Positions 10,152 through 22,325 of a stretch of 64,000 nucleotides of DNA are shown in pieces. Numbering within the stretch: the first letter of the stretch is position 1; every line of letters begins with the position of its first letter. The notes beneath the pieces are model-generated. The model made no database searches. It saw only the letters and a program-made list of their open reading frames with translations, and was not told where the DNA came from. The stretch spans positions 334,068 to 398,067 of the forward strand of contig KV425551.1 in NCBI GenBank assembly GCA_001632425.1, written 5' to 3'. The position numbers were made by a program, and so were the translations under genes. Origin of the DNA: Neolentinus lepideus HHB14362 ss-1. Its lineage: Eukaryota > Basidiomycota > Agaricomycetes > Gloeophyllales > Gloeophyllaceae.

Positions 10152-13100
10152 ATGTCTCCTGGTGCTGATGGCGCAGTCCCATCTTTTGATATATCAAAGA
10201 AGTTTGGCAATTTTGACCTAGTTCGTCGCTTTAAACTGGACTTCTCGGATGTAGAAGTGTCAAAGTGGAAGAGTCGTACTACAGGTCTGACGGTCGTGCA
10301 TCTCGATTACGAAGGTGCGTTGGACTCACGTGTTAGTCAGAGCTGACTATCCAACGAATTTCCAGCACCTATTGTCAACGGCTACTTTGTTGTGGCAACC
10401 GAAAGTACGTGAGCAACTACTTTCGATCATTGGCACTATGCCTGACAGTAAGGCCAGTCTTCGATGATAGCGGGTGTCCACACACTCTAGAACAGTGCGA
10501 ATCAATTTATTTTGACTCATGGATGGCTATATTGATCTGTCTGCTCTAAGCCTAGTGTTCATGGGTTCTGAGCAGTACAAGTACAAGGGTATCATTGATC
10601 ACTTGGCTAACCGCGGTTTCTCAAATGGCACGAACGCTTGGACGGATACCGACCATACTGCCTACACTGTATCCACTGCTGGTGAACAAGGTTTCCTACA
10701 GCTGTTGCCAATCTACCTCGACCACATTTTATATCCTACTCTGACCAAAGCGGGTTTCGTCACCGAGGTTGGTCATGAACACATCCGTCATCAAATCGGA
10801 CTATTTAATATGTCTATTACTGTAGGTGCATCATATTAATGGCGAAGGTCATGATTCCGGAGTGGTCTACAGTGAAATGCAAGGACGAGAGAATACCTCT
10901 GGTGACCTCATGGCTCTGAAGTAAAGAATCATGTATTTGGCGTGATTACGAGTATATTGATCGTCGTACAGAATGCAGCGCCTGCTCAATCCGCCCGGTA
11001 GCGCATACCGCAGCGAGACCGGCGGTCTCATGGAAGCCCTCAGAGTCCTCACCATCGAGCAGAGTGAGTTCTTCACATATATCGTATTCAAATATGCATA
11101 CTGAATAGCTCATAGTCCGGCAATACCACGGCACCTACTACGTCCCGCATAATATCTCGCTGATAGTCTGCGGCAAGCTCAGCAGTGGTACAACTTCGCT
11201 GCTGAAGCTCATTGAGGAACAGGTGGAGCCAAGAATTGCTGATCACGGACAAAACCAAGGCGTGAAGCCGCCTGGCTGGAAGCGTCCGTTTGTGGAGACT
11301 AAGAGTGCCGAGAGGACGGGCATTAAGGAGAATGTTAAAGAGACCGTCGAGTTTCCGGAGAAGGATGAGAGTGTTGGGGAAGTTATGATTAATTATATGG
11401 GTCCAAAGCCGAACGCCTTCTTAGAGAGGAATGCGCTGGATATCCTCAGCACATACCTGACGTCGTCGCCTGTTGCTCCTCTCAACAAGGAATACATCGA
11501 GACAGAGTCTCCCCTGTGGTGCGTATGTTCCACGCTAATGTCATTGTTCTTAAACTAGCTGAATACTTTTCAATAGTACATACATCTACTTTGGCGAAGA
11601 TACCCACGCCACCTACGTCGACCTCCCCGTGTATGTCGGCTCCGTGCCCACTGAACACATCGACACCTTCGGCGAGCGACTTCGCTCAAGCTTCAAGCGC
11701 ATCGCAGAAAACGGCTTCGACATGGAACGCATGTCAATGGTTATCAATCGAGATGAGAGACAGGTCCGCTATCGCAAAGTGCCTCGGATGCAGGATCACT
11801 GATGGTGCTTGACAGTTTCGTAGCAAACTTGAGTCGGACAAGGGCGATACGTTCTCTGGATCGGTCATGACTGATTTCTTGTATGGCAAGGAGGACGCGT
11901 CAGAGCTCCTGCCTGCTATGGATGAGATCAACTATTATAATATTTTAAAGAAGTGGACGAATGCCGAATGGGTGGATCTACTGCAGAAGTAAGTATACTC
12001 TTATACTCAACGGTGCATCGATGCTCAATGTGGGAGACGTCCGCAGATACTATATTGACCCTCCTAGCGTCACTGTCATCGGTAAACCCTCTGCTGACAT
12101 GGCTGACAAGCTCGAAACCGACGAAAAAGTGCGCATTGCTGCGCAGAAAGAGAAGCTCAGCCCTCAAGGGCTCTGGCAGAAAGCCAAAGAGCTTGAAGAT
12201 GCCAAAGCGGAACATGACAAGCCCATCCCCGATCACATATTGACTGCTTTCCCCGTGCCGGACGTTAAGAGTATCTCTTGGATCACAGTGAAAAGTGTGC
12301 AGGAGAGTGGAAAAGGAAGGGCGCCTGCGAAGTTTGAGGCGGATCCTGAGCTGGTTAGACATGTAGGCAAGGATGGAGAAGAGTTGCCATTCTTTGTGCA
12401 GTATGATCATGTACAGGTAAGCATGTGTACCTCGGTCAATCAGTGGGCTGATACGCATCCTTGATAGTCTGACTTCGTGACAATCCACGCCTTCTTCTCG
12501 CTAGCCGATTTGCCCAACCGGCTGCGTCCGTAAGTACCAATTCCACAACCTCCGCAATCCCAGATCTGAGGAAGTGTCACAGATATCTATCAGTGTACCT
12601 GGCTTCCTTTTTCTCGTTGCCCATTAAACGGTCAACCGGCGAAGAGCTCAGTCACGAGGAAGTCGTAAACAGACTCGATGATGAAACTGTCTCGTACGAG
12701 GCGAACCTTGGGACTGCGATACCGTCTGGGTTCCCTGAGCTGCTCCGCGTCAGCATCAAGACGGAAGTTGGGATGTACGAGAAGGCTGTTGCGTGGCTCA
12801 AGGACTTACTCTATGGCAGCCAGTTCGACAAGGAAAGGTGAATGAATAGCTAACTGTATGGTTGCATACCTCGCTAATCCGCTTTATAGAGTTCAAGTCA
12901 CTGTGGCCAAGATTCTGCAGTCTCTGCCGGAGCTGAAGCGCGATGGTAACACGGTCCTGACATCGTTCTACACGGACCTACTCTACAATGAGAGTTCATC
13001 TACCCGGGCAGGAGCACTCTTAGCGCAGATGGAGTTCATTCCGAAGATCGCCCAGCAATTGCAAGAGTCGCCGGAAGCGGTGACGAATGATTTCGAGGAG

Positions 13101-14271
13101 CTCAGGAAATACAGTGAGAATGTCGTCGACTCGGGAGTTGCGATCTTTGCTAATGATGCATTGCTAGTAATTGAGCCCTCTGGCATCCGCTTCTCGGTGT
13201 CTGGTAATATCTTGGGCCTTCGGAAGCCGCGTGATGTTTGGAGAAAGCACTTCGGTAGTGCTATCTCGGTAAGCAGGGTCGATAGGCTCTTCCATCGTGA
13301 CGATCCATCATTGTGTTGTTTTAGGAAATGCCTCTTGCACCAATAAAGCTCACCAGCGAGTCACTCAGTGATGTGGGCAAGAATCCCGTTGAGAGGGCCG
13401 TTATTGTCAGTCTGCCGACGATCGAAAGCTCCTTCGTGATGCAGACGACGAAGGGAATTCAAGGTTTCGCTCATCCCGAGTATCCTGCATTAAGGGTAGC
13501 CATGGAGGTCCTCAACGCAACCGAGAGTTATCTCTGGGCAAGTGTTACTAAATGTCGTCAACAATGAATCCGTGTTGACTCTCATTTACAGCGGTATATT
13601 CGAGGTTCTGGTCTGGCATACGGTGCATACGTGTCGGCTGACATAGAATCGGGGTTCATCAGCTTCTCCCTGTATCGGGTATGCCTTCCTTTCACTTGGA
13701 AACGACTTTACACTCATCATATTCGCAGAGTTCAAACGTTATCCAAGGTTTCGAGCAGGCAGCCAAGGTTGTCCGTGGCCTTGTTGACGGCTCGGTACGT
13801 CCCGCCCCCTCCAGCAACACTGAAGTTGGGTACTGATGCAGAGCGCCACAGATCGAGCTACCGTTGACAACTATTGATGCAGCGAAGAGCAGCATCGTAT
13901 ATGGCGTCGCAAAAGCTGTCTCGACAGCAAGCAGGGCGGCCGCGGTATCCTTCTCAAATCAGGCTTTGAAGGGCTTGCCACAAGACTCTAATGTCAAACT
14001 GCTAGAGAAGTACCAAGCGGTCACGAAAGACGATGTACTGGCTTCTCTGAAGAAGTATTTCTTGTCGTTGTTCGACGCATCGTCATCGGTTGCAGTTATT
14101 GCTACCGCACCAGGGAAGGTGGACTCCATCAGCGAAGACTTGTCTAAGCTCGGTTTCCAGGTTGAGAAGCGGACGCTGCAAGTAGATCCTGAGGATATGG
14201 AGGATGTCATGGATGTGGATGGTAGCGAGTCAGGAAGCGAGGAGAGTGAGGAAAATGACGACAGTCGGTAG
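10152..14271 (+). CDS. M16-family zinc metalloprotease (Sdd3/C3H1.02c type)
   Basis: Predicted inverted-zincin metalloprotease of about 1,040 residues, related to the uncharacterised S. pombe SPAC3H1.02c and S. cerevisiae YOL098C (Sdd3) proteins. The HxxEH zinc motif is split by an intron: CPHTLE-H-LVFMGSEQ, where CA|C forms the second histidine across 10496-10547. Downstream, VVYSEMQGREN supplies the distal glutamate of the family. The middle M16 repeats follow (EVMINYMGPKPNAFLER; TYIYFGEDTHATYVDL; VTVIGKPSADMADKLE), and a C-terminal half contains GLAYGAYVSADIESG. The tail after about 14190 is acidic and Ser/Glu-rich (DVDGSESGSEESEENDDSR). There is no obvious mitochondrial presequence at the chosen start (MSPGADGAVPSFDISKKFG), which suggests cytosol rather than the presequence protease Cym1. 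At least a dozen short introns. Substrate unknown. Confidence 0.9.
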
Positions 14272-14352
14272 AACGTTTTAGTCATGCTTGGCAGAACAGT
14301 TTGTAGCATTAGTGTTTTGTATCATTGACCATACCTGGACACTACTCAGTAA

Positions 14353-15819
14353 TTACAGATCTATACTCTCGCGTAGCGCACTAGTCAGCTCGGCTGCGTT
14401 TTCAGCGTCATGTGAGTTGTGGGCAGCGTCGGTTTCACCGATGACTTCAATCATCTTTTCGGACGCTTCGCCCGGTCTGAGCTCCACGGTTTCTAGGAAA
14501 TCGTTGTCGACAAGAAAGTGGATAGCTTGGGAGAAGTTTGAAACTGTCATGCGTATCTCCGGGAGTAGTAGCTAGATAATGCCTTAGTCAGAAGTCATCG
14601 AATGATAGGTGATCACCTACCCTCCTCAGGAGAGACGGTCGAGAACCAAAGGGATTATGTGGAGGTCTTTTCGGTTGAAGGACGAAGGGCTTCTTGACGG
14701 GTAAAGCGGCTACAGCCAGAGGCTCCCGCGTAGAGGGAACCTCTTGTGGTGCTGCCGCGTCCGGTTGAGTACCATCCTGACTTTCGGTCGGGTTGGATAC
14801 GGGATCAATTGTCTCCTCAGAAGAAGATGCGTAAGCGTTGACAAGACCTATAGGAGGCTTGGAAGAAATCGCTTCAGGCGCATCATCCGAGTCTGACTCG
14901 GACTTTGAGGAGTGGATACTATCTGAGAACTGAGGCTTTGGAGGTAAAACAGTAGTGGGAGTAGGTCTTGCAGTGGAATTATCTTCTGCAGCAGGCGGTA
15001 CGACACCTCTGCCTCTTCCCCAGTTGTCACCAGCACCCCTACTCCGACCTCTTCCTCTACCCCGTCCTCGTCCACCTCTATACCCGTCATCCATCCGCCG
15101 TTTCTTTCGACCATCAAGACTGATATCTGGATCTAATTGCCCTCGGATAATAGCTTCGTCGATTTTCCTCTTCCTGTCCTCCACTCTTGCCGCGGATGGC
15201 CAGCGTTTCCTGCGCTCAGCAATCCAGGCATCAAGAGCCTCTGGTGTGTCCAGTATGAGATTAGTGCCTTGGATTGGGATGGGCTTCCTATACGTTCATC
15301 CCGAAGTTAGTTGCCATTCAGGGAAAGTTCCAAGGACGCATACCCTTTCAGACTAGGATCCGCGTCCCAGTCGCTCTGTTTCTTTCTCTTCTGCCATCCG
15401 GGAGGGTAGATGAGATGTCGGTCCATCATGTGGATCTCGACACTCTTTTTGGACCCCGTGAATTGGCAGTCCCTGTACGTACATCTCTCGTTGCCGGGCT
15501 GGTACCAACTCCCCGTTGATGGTGGTCGAGACGGCCGCAGCTGAGAGTCTTGCGCACTGCGAAGGGTAGGCCCAGATGGATGATTCGAAGGTCCGGCCAC
15601 ATACGTTGAAGATAGCGTATACCCTTGGGGGGTAGTTCCAGAGAGGGTGGCGCCAACGGCATTGAGATAGGCCTGTGAGTACTGCGGCGATTGGTAATAG
15701 TACTGGGAATAGGGATTCTGCAAGGCAGCAGCGACGGCGTTGGCAGCTTGTGTGCCGTGGAACGCGTGCTGTGGCTGGTGTGGCCTTTGTGGCAAAGAAC
15801 TGTGGCCAGGTGGAGGCAT
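14353..15819 (-). CDS. NUFIP1: NUFIP1/Rsa1-like snoRNP assembly factor
   Basis: NUFIP1/Rsa1 proteins scaffold assembly of box C/D snoRNPs with Snu13/15.5K in the nucleus. A Gln/Tyr/Pro-rich N-terminus is followed by a C2H2 zinc finger (CTYRDCQFTGSKKSVEIHMMDRH). After an intron near 15290-15344, the conserved NUFIP1 core reads PIQGTNLILDTPEALDAW and then ERRKRWPSAARVEDRKRK. An RGG-like run (GGRGRGRGRGRSRGAG) and an acidic Ser-rich linker follow. A last intron (about 14571-14620) joins RPSLLRR to LLLPEIRMTVSNFSQAIHFL, the conserved C-terminal helix. If that intron were retained the protein would stop at 14588 instead. The start at 15819 gives MPPPGHSSLPQRPHQPQ; a longer frame upstream to 15915 lacks similarity. 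Divergent from the KH gene. Confidence 0.88.
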
Positions 15820-16074
15820 GAAGAGATGGTTCCGGCGGCAGGTAGCCGAAATAAACGAGCGGTCCGGGCCGAAGATAGCCGAGAGGTCTCCGCGAAGGAG
15901 GGCGGGGCGGGGCACGTGGACCCTGAGCGCTGGCTCGGCCGGAAGGCGGTTTTAACAGGGCTGGTCGAGACCGCCGGGGACGTTCCCGCAGTCTTCAACG
16001 TACTCTCTCCATCGTCCTCTCCGACCCGCATCTTCTCTTTCCTCCTCGTCCCCCTCGTCCCCGTCTCCTCCGTC
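15820..16074. promoter_or_regulatory. Shared divergent promoter, NUFIP1 / KH protein
   Basis: The two start codons are 255 bp apart, head to head, so regulatory sequence and both leaders overlap here. The stretch at about 16010-16070 is strongly pyrimidine-rich (CCTCGTCCCC-type repeats), which is common just upstream of highly expressed fungal starts. Confidence 0.5.
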
Positions 16075-17226
16075 ATGCCCTCCGACTCCCCTCATCGCTC
16101 GCGTGAGTCGACCTCTTCTTTGCGTTCCATTCTTTCTGCTGTTCGTTCATGACGCGTCCATTTTTTTTCGCTGACTTGTTCGTCACCTTGTAGCGACGCC
16201 CGAAATGTCACGATCCCCATCGCCCAGCGGCCAAGATATGCTCACTCTCCGAGCTCTGGTCAGCACCAAGGACGCCGGCGTCATCATTGGTAAGGGTGGA
16301 AAAAATGTCGCGGACCTGAGAGAACAGACCGGCGTCAAGGCGGGTGTAAGCAAGGTCATCCAAGGTGTCCATGAACGCGTCCTCACCGTCACTGGCCCGG
16401 TCGAAGGTGTCGCCAAGGTTTGTGGGTCCCACCGCCTACGTACTGCAGTTGACTAACGTCGCTCGTTCAGGCGTACACCCTCATCATTCAGCAGCTCGTC
16501 GCCGCCAATCCCACATCTCCTATCTCCATCTCCTCACCCTCTTCTACTCACACTTCTATTCGCCTCTTAATCTCTCACAACCTCATGGGCACTGTCATCG
16601 GCCGAGGCGGTCAAAAAATCAAGGCCATCCAGGACGGTACTGGTGTGCGGATGGTGGCGTCAAAAGAGATGCTGCCTCAGTCTACGGAGCGTATTGTCGA
16701 AGTTCAGGGTCCCATTGAAGCTATTGGCAATGCCTTGCAAGAGATTGGCAAGTGCCTTCTGGAAGACTGGGAGCGGAGCATGGGTACTGTCCTCTTCCAT
16801 CCCGGCGCCGCCGATGACCGATCTGGAGGGGGCAGGCGCTCCTCAACTACATATTCGTCTTCAAACTACAATGGTGCGGGGCGCCGAAGCAACGGTGATG
16901 CCAACCGCGGTCGTGGAACGCCGCCTTCTCCCGGTTCGCCGTCACAGCCGGCCAATCTTCGGACGCAAAACATCTCCATCCCTTCGGACATGGTTGGCTG
17001 TATCATCGGCCGCAGTGGGTCCAAAATTACTGAGATCCGCCGTTTGTCTGGCTCGAAGATCTCGATAGCTAAAGCACCGCATGACGAGACGGGCGAGCGT
17101 ATGTTCACCATCGTTGGCACTCCGGAAGCGAACGAGAAGGCGCTCTTCCTGCTCTACAACCAGCTGGAGAGCGAGAAGGAGAGGCGCGTCGGGAGGGAGC
17201 AACAGCAGCAGGAGTTGCAAGATTAA
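16075..17226 (+). CDS. Triple KH-domain RNA-binding protein (PCBP/Rnc1-like)
   Basis: Single-stranded RNA-binding protein with three KH domains, in the arrangement of poly(C)-binding proteins and of fungal Rnc1/Hek2 that control mRNA stability or localisation. KH1 has LRALVSTKDAGVIIGKGGKN, KH2 has ISHNLMGTVIGRGGQKIKAI and KH3 has ISIPSDMVGCIIGRSGSKIT; each keeps the GxxG loop (GKGG, GRGG, GRSG). A Gly/Arg/Ser-rich linker separates KH2 and KH3, and the C-terminus is a Gln-rich helix (REQQQQELQD). Intron 1 (16103-16193) joins MPSDSPHRS to PTPEMSRS; intron 2 (16418-16470, branch GACTAAC) lies inside KH1. A shorter product could start at the internal ATG at 16206. Total about 335 residues. The 3' region to 17700 is probably a long untranslated tail. 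Confidence 0.93.
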
Positions 17227-17990
17227 TTGTGGCCGTACATCGCTCTCACCTCTCTCCCCGCATTGGAAGGGATGCTTGGACCTCCGCACGTTTTCTTGCA
17301 TGTCGGGTTCGTCCGAACATCTCCTCCAACACTTCGAATGTTCATAGTCCTCCAACCCCCGCACGTGCACCGACCACAGGTACGGTCACCCTCGGGTTCC
17401 CCATGCAACTTTACAAACGGACCATGTACACTTCCACTTTCAATTCTTGATCGTCGTCATCCAAAATATCGTATAACTGCGTGCAAGTGCACGCCTAACC
17501 TCTGTCGTCTCCTCCTTTGTTAACCGTCCGTACTGTTTCATCTTCGTCCCATATCTCGAATGCTCCGTCTACCCGTCTACCCGTCTACATTAGGTATTTG
17601 TTGTCGCCGTTTAGTTTCCGCCCCCATCGTACTGCTTTCGACATGTTTGCAATCCGCACTTGAAGGACATTATAAAAGTATGTATATGCTCCAAATACTT
17701 TTTGAGAATAATGCAGCAGCCCCCGCTACTAGTTCTCTGCTTTGCAAAGTGACGGAATGAAATCAAAACGAGGCATTCGTTGACATCTCAGACGATCCAT
17801 GAACTTCAAAGTTATTACAATCAGTCAAATGTGAATAGGCCCGTGAGACGATGCATCATATTCGACATAACGCCCGACAGCGCTGCATAAGGAGCAGTAA
17901 AGTGTGTTACATAGAACGTCTCATAGCATCTGGTCATAGGAAGCGGAGAGCGAAGGTAAGGTAAGTGATGAGGTGTGGGACACCATCCGC
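17227..17990. other. 3' regions between convergent genes
   Basis: No gene seen. This interval separates the 3' ends of the KH gene and the uL13 gene and should contain both untranslated regions and polyadenylation signals. A short tandem repeat CTACCCGT/CGTCTACC (about three units) sits at 17568-17590. The T-rich region 17620-17760 would suit the end of a long KH-gene 3' UTR. Confidence 0.5.
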
Positions 17991-18778
17991 CTAATAACCG
18001 AGCTGTGCGAGATTCTCCGATGTGTTGTCCGTGAGGGCCTTTTGGCGCAGCTTGACCGCAGCAAGCTTCAATGATGGAGGCGTTATGCCTTGTCGACTGA
18101 AGCGCAGAGAGCGAACATACCTTGCGCGCATGGAAGGCCTGAGCCTTCACCTTCCTCTTCTCCTCCAAGCGATCCACAACATCCTTGTAGCCCCAGCCAA
18201 CTTCGTGCGAGAGACGCTATACACCACATTTCGCTTAAGATCACTGAGCCCAATCGCATTGCAAAGAAGTCACCTTGACTGTGCAGTACTTCCTGCCCGG
18301 CTTCAATCTCAACACCCGCAGAGCCTCCGGCACGACCATCCTCTTCTTACGGTCGTAGGGTGGAGGAATACCCTCGAACAATTTCAGGCGCTCGAGAGCC
18401 GCAACACCACGAGCGGTCTTGTGAGGAATCATGCCCCTAATGGCGCGGAAAAGAATCTTGGAGGGTGCACGGTGGTGGAAGGGACCGGACTTCTTGGGGT
18501 TGACGATATGGCGTTTGTGGAGGAAATTGTGGTATCGGAGCTAGAACAGGGAAAGCAAATGTAACGATGCCATGTCTCTTAAGTCTGGAACTTCAGAAAC
18601 CACATTCTAAGTCACGTACCTTGTTACGGAAGAAGCTCCCCGAGATGTTGATTTCCTCACACCGGACCACAACGATTTTCTGACCAGAAAGGATCTGCTT
18701 GGATATTATAGAAGCCAGCCGGCCAAGGAGATGACCTTTGCCATCAATTACGATGGGGCTCGAGGAGAACGTGGCCAT
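17991..18778 (-). CDS. RPL16: 60S ribosomal protein L16 (uL13, L13a)
   Basis: Large-subunit ribosomal protein uL13, 193 residues in four exons: 18620-18778, 18274-18540, 18121-18216 and 17991-18050, totalling 582 nt, an exact codon multiple. It begins [20 protein letters not shown] and contains the conserved [37 protein letters not shown] and [20 protein letters not shown], ending with [20 protein letters not shown]. Length and motifs match eukaryotic L13a/L16 throughout, so it is intact. All introns have GT/AG ends; intron sizes are 79, 57 and 70 nt. The upstream interval is its promoter. High confidence from direct reading of a strongly conserved family. Confidence 0.97.
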
Positions 18779-19983
18779 AGTGAGAGTCTAAGAGTGCAAA
18801 GTAGCATTGTCAACGGGTCTTCCGAGTAGCAAACATAAACACAACCAACCTAGAATACAAGCGAGACGGTCAGAAGGTTTACCGGATAGCAGCGCAGCCC
18901 TAGGCTTACCTTGAGATCTTGAAGTCGTGAACCGCGTTGTACGCGCAGTGCTGAGCCGTATGAGTGACAGCCACCGTGACATGGAACTGCACAGTTGCTA
19001 TTCGGCACAATCCGGGACTTCCCATCACTTTGATCCCCTGTAAGTATCATACCGTATATGGCAGGTGTTTAAGTTCGATGAAGCCTGAGTTTGTAGCTGC
19101 AGTAGCTTTCGGTAGTTCTCTATATCCTTTTGCCCTATTGCCTTACGTATCTTATAATTCTTATAATTCTTAATGGAGTTTAGTGTCATCCCTTCTCCCT
19201 TCAAACCGAAGACCTGTCCTCAATGCTCATTGATCTACTGACATACCGATAAGTATGGTGATCATTAAATGCCACACCCATTGAATTGCTACTAAGAGCG
19301 GTATACTGGTGGTTCTGTGACCCGTGCAGGCCTCATGATTATCAGACCCCTCCCCGAAACCCACCTCGGACCCTTCTACGACCACTCCTCAGCAACGTGT
19401 ACGAGACTGGTAAGGGTTATATGTCAAATTTGTCCCTTTTAACCTTGTACTTCCAACTATCTCGTATCTGAAGCTCTCTGGAATGCACCCAAATCACTTA
19501 ATTATGGTCCAGTCAGTACTTACAAGCCCTCCGTGAATACAGACGCCACTAACATACCACTAGATTTGAATTGCTTCAGTTCTCTCAAGCTTGCTCCCCA
19601 TTCGAATAGTTTCTCAGTGATTTTGGATGCTCCTAACCCTAATGAGAGCTGTTTCTTCCCTGTTACAGCATCCCGCAGGACCCCTTCGGCATCACAACTT
19701 CGACTTTCACATTGCGCTGTTGTATGGCTATCGCCGTTCGATTTCTCAACCGCCGCTCGTTCAGGCCTTGCAACTGACTCATGAACGAAAGGCCACTGTT
19801 GACATACAGATTCTCATGTCGCTGTCTCGATAATAGCTTTATCTCCACTATCGACGTACCATTGCGATCTTGATCGGTGGCCAGAGAGACTGCAAGGAAC
19901 CGAGAGACACAAACATTGCAGCCAATCAACGTAATAAAGGAGCCTACGCGCGAAGTCCAACAGTAATCGGTGGCTTCTTATCT
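18779..19983. other. Intergenic region upstream of uL13
   Basis: About 1.2 kb without a supportable gene. The part nearest 18779-19000 should be the uL13 promoter and leader. Short frames (18964-19173, 19533-19784, 19627-19833) have no family resemblance. An AT-rich direct repeat CTTATAATT occurs at about 19151-19169. Confidence 0.5.
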
Positions 19984-21278
19984 CTACGCCCCAAAGGTGT
20001 GGCGCCACACACCGCCGGTGTACTGACCTGCCAAATCCACCACGAACAGATGGCCGGAGTCGGGGTATGACGCCTGCCTGCTCGGATCGCCTCCTACGGC
20101 GCCACAATGCGCCGTCGTTACATACAGCTGATCATCATTGGGACCTGGAAAGCGGTTCAGAGGAGAAATACGGAGAGATCATGCGGCGACCTGCCTCCGA
20201 AGCAGCATGCAGTCACGTTCAGTACTTTGGGGAAGTGGATCTCCAGATCTTCCACACCTTCTTTCGTGTATCGAACAATCCGAGAGCCTCCCCACCTGAA
20301 GAAGGTCATGCATGTATGTTATCGCTCCACATGCCGCTAGAACGAGTGTACGAACCTGGCACTCCATATACCGCCTTCGCTGTCGATACAAAGTCCATCT
20401 GGGAACGAGTACATCGGTTGGCCCTGTGCGAGGGCGTCGATGAAGACACGGCGGTTGCTGATCACTCCGTCCTCGTAATCATATGCGAAGATGTAGTTGA
20501 CGAGAGAATCCACGAAGTACCTAGAATTGATCATCAGGGGACATTCGAACTAGGACCGTAACAATGTGTTTACATGGTCTTACCGTCGAGGCTCCAGCCT
20601 ATGCCGTTAGAATCCTGAAATATAAATATCATGCGGCGAACATGCCGTCATTGGGAGAAATGTACTGACTGTGAAGGGACCGTCATCCACAACTGCGCAG
20701 GACTCGTCTGCAGGGTCATATCGCCACAATCTTCCCGGAATGTTTCGGTCTTTAGAGTACAGAGTGCCAGCAAAGTAGCGACCCTTGCTATCGCAAGCAC
20801 CGTCGTTGAATCTCACATATGGGAGCTGATCGGAGGGTATAGGTTGGCTCAAGTATTTGATCTGAGAGGCTTCCAGGAGGGCATAGCCTGCTGCAGTCGT
20901 GCAAGCCAACTAAAATCACTGTCAGCGCAGAGACCACGGTGAACAACCAACACACTAACCCCCCTTCCGTCCCTTCGGAGAGATAAACATGTTATGGACT
21001 CGTCATATTTATCGACTGATAACACGTTCGTAGTGACGTTCAAATGGTACACCTGTGGAACGTCAGGACACTCTTGGCTTTCATGCGTTGAGTACGACCT
21101 TCTTCTCGTCGATGTCTACGAAATGTAATGTGGATGTACTCTGATCATACAATGGACCTGCAGCGCCAACGAGGATACAGTTAATTAGCTATGCGGTCTT
21201 AGAATGCCAATCACCTTCGCCGAGTGTACAGCCAACCTTGAGGAGAGGCTCAGTAATATGTATCTGCTTAGAGACCAT
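19984..21278 (-). CDS. SMP-30/gluconolactonase-like (regucalcin family) protein
   Basis: Six-bladed beta-propeller of the SMP-30/gluconolactonase/LRE family; members are divalent-metal-dependent lactonases. The N-terminus MVSKQIHITEPLLKVGC leads to CTLGEGPLYD, whose glutamate is a metal ligand, then LHFVDIDEKKVYHLNV. Further metal-site regions are PYVRFNDGACDSKGRYFAGT (N in RFNDG) and NGIGWSLDGKTMYFVDSLVN (N and D). The C-terminal blade reads YSFPDGLCIDSEGGIWSAR, then GSRIVRYTKEG, CCFGGPNDDQLYVTTAHC and AGQYTGGVWRHTFGA. Introns are numerous; the one at 20145-20194 only keeps frame with a GC-AG pair. About 320 residues with all predicted ligands present, so a working enzyme is likely. Substrate unknown, and cytosolic because no signal peptide is visible. 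Confidence 0.9.
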
Positions 21279-21762
21279 ATCAGATGCGATAATCAGGGTG
21301 GGGTATGCCTCACTCAAATTCGTAGCAGGTCATTATTTATATTCGCCAGCCACTTAGTTTGACAAAGATGACCTGCGTGCAGTCGAGTGAAGTGACGCAA
21401 CCGGCCCGTAACCAACCGGTTGTTCACCATAGTATTGCTTTCATCGCTGGCTGGTATCTGCGGAGAAGACGCTCAGACGTGCACGGATCACTGATCCCGA
21501 GGACCCTCGCTGCTTAGCGCTCAAAATTCGTGATCATAATTACGCTCCTCTACTTCGCGATTATCGGCTAGTATACTCTCATTGTTCTGCGACGCTTGCA
21601 CATTGGCCCAGAACCGCATAGAGCACCTGCAATCCTACAACCTTAATACTAGTATTCCTCGGAAGAAGCGCAAGGGAGGAGAAGTGTAGAGACGGCCTGG
21701 AACGTTCTTTGGTGTGGAGTTTTTGGGGATGCTCAGTTCATTGAGCTAACGAAATATGAGTG

Positions 21763-22325
21763 TCAAGTCAGGGTCAAAGTTCTGAGCTTACCTTCAGGTG
21801 TCTTGGCAATGTACTCAATAGCTGCGGAGAGGTAAATCTGGTCAGAACACGAAGTTGGCCACATGACACTCCCTTACCTTGCTGGACGCTCGTAATCTCG
21901 TCGGCCTCAGCGTCAGGGATCTCTATCGAGAATTCCTGTGTTCCGAGATAGCTAAGGTTATTTCACCAGCCGCATAAGACTAGAAACGCACCTCCTCCAC
22001 CGCCATGACTACTTCCACCGCATCCAGACTGTCCAAACCCAAATCCTCTGCGAACCGCGATGAAGTGCCCAACTACGGCCGGAGGATGACAGTCAGAACG
22101 GCGGAGGTTTTCAAAAGCAGAAAACAAGACCTTAGCGGGGTCCACCTTCTCGAATCCCTTCAACACATCGAGAACGCGTGATTCGATCTGGTCTTTTGAG
22201 AGACCGGCAGCAGCAGAAAAGTTTGCCCGGGGCGGTAAACGGCTCCAGCGGTTAGCAATTGTCAGAGAGACACGAGGATATGAAGCCCTAGAGGCAGTTC
22301 TAAGTGCAAAGTGAGCGAAAGACAT
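21763..22325 (-). CDS. ACP1: Mitochondrial acyl carrier protein
   Basis: Carries acyl chains on phosphopantetheine for mitochondrial fatty acid synthesis, including the octanoyl precursor of lipoate; it is also an accessory subunit of complex I and of Fe-S assembly. The N-terminus (MSFAHFALRTASRASYPRVS) is Arg/Ser-rich without acidic residues, as in a mitochondrial presequence. The mature part starts near LSKDQIESRVLDVLKGFEK. After an intron, FAEDLGLDSLDAVEVVMAVEE contains the phosphopantetheine serine in DSLD. Then EFSIEIPDAEADEITSVQQ and AIEYIAKTPEG follow. The 3' end is uncertain: reading through gives a stop at 21763, while using the GTAAGC donor would splice to an exon ending at 21635. 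Family members usually end within a few residues of KTPE, so I chose the first. Confidence 0.92.

Noticed and set aside
9738..10346. 202-codon plus frame beginning upstream of the M16 protease start
   Set aside because: The part before 10152 is Cys/Arg/Pro-rich with no homology; the family N-terminus starts at MSPGADGAVPSFDIS.
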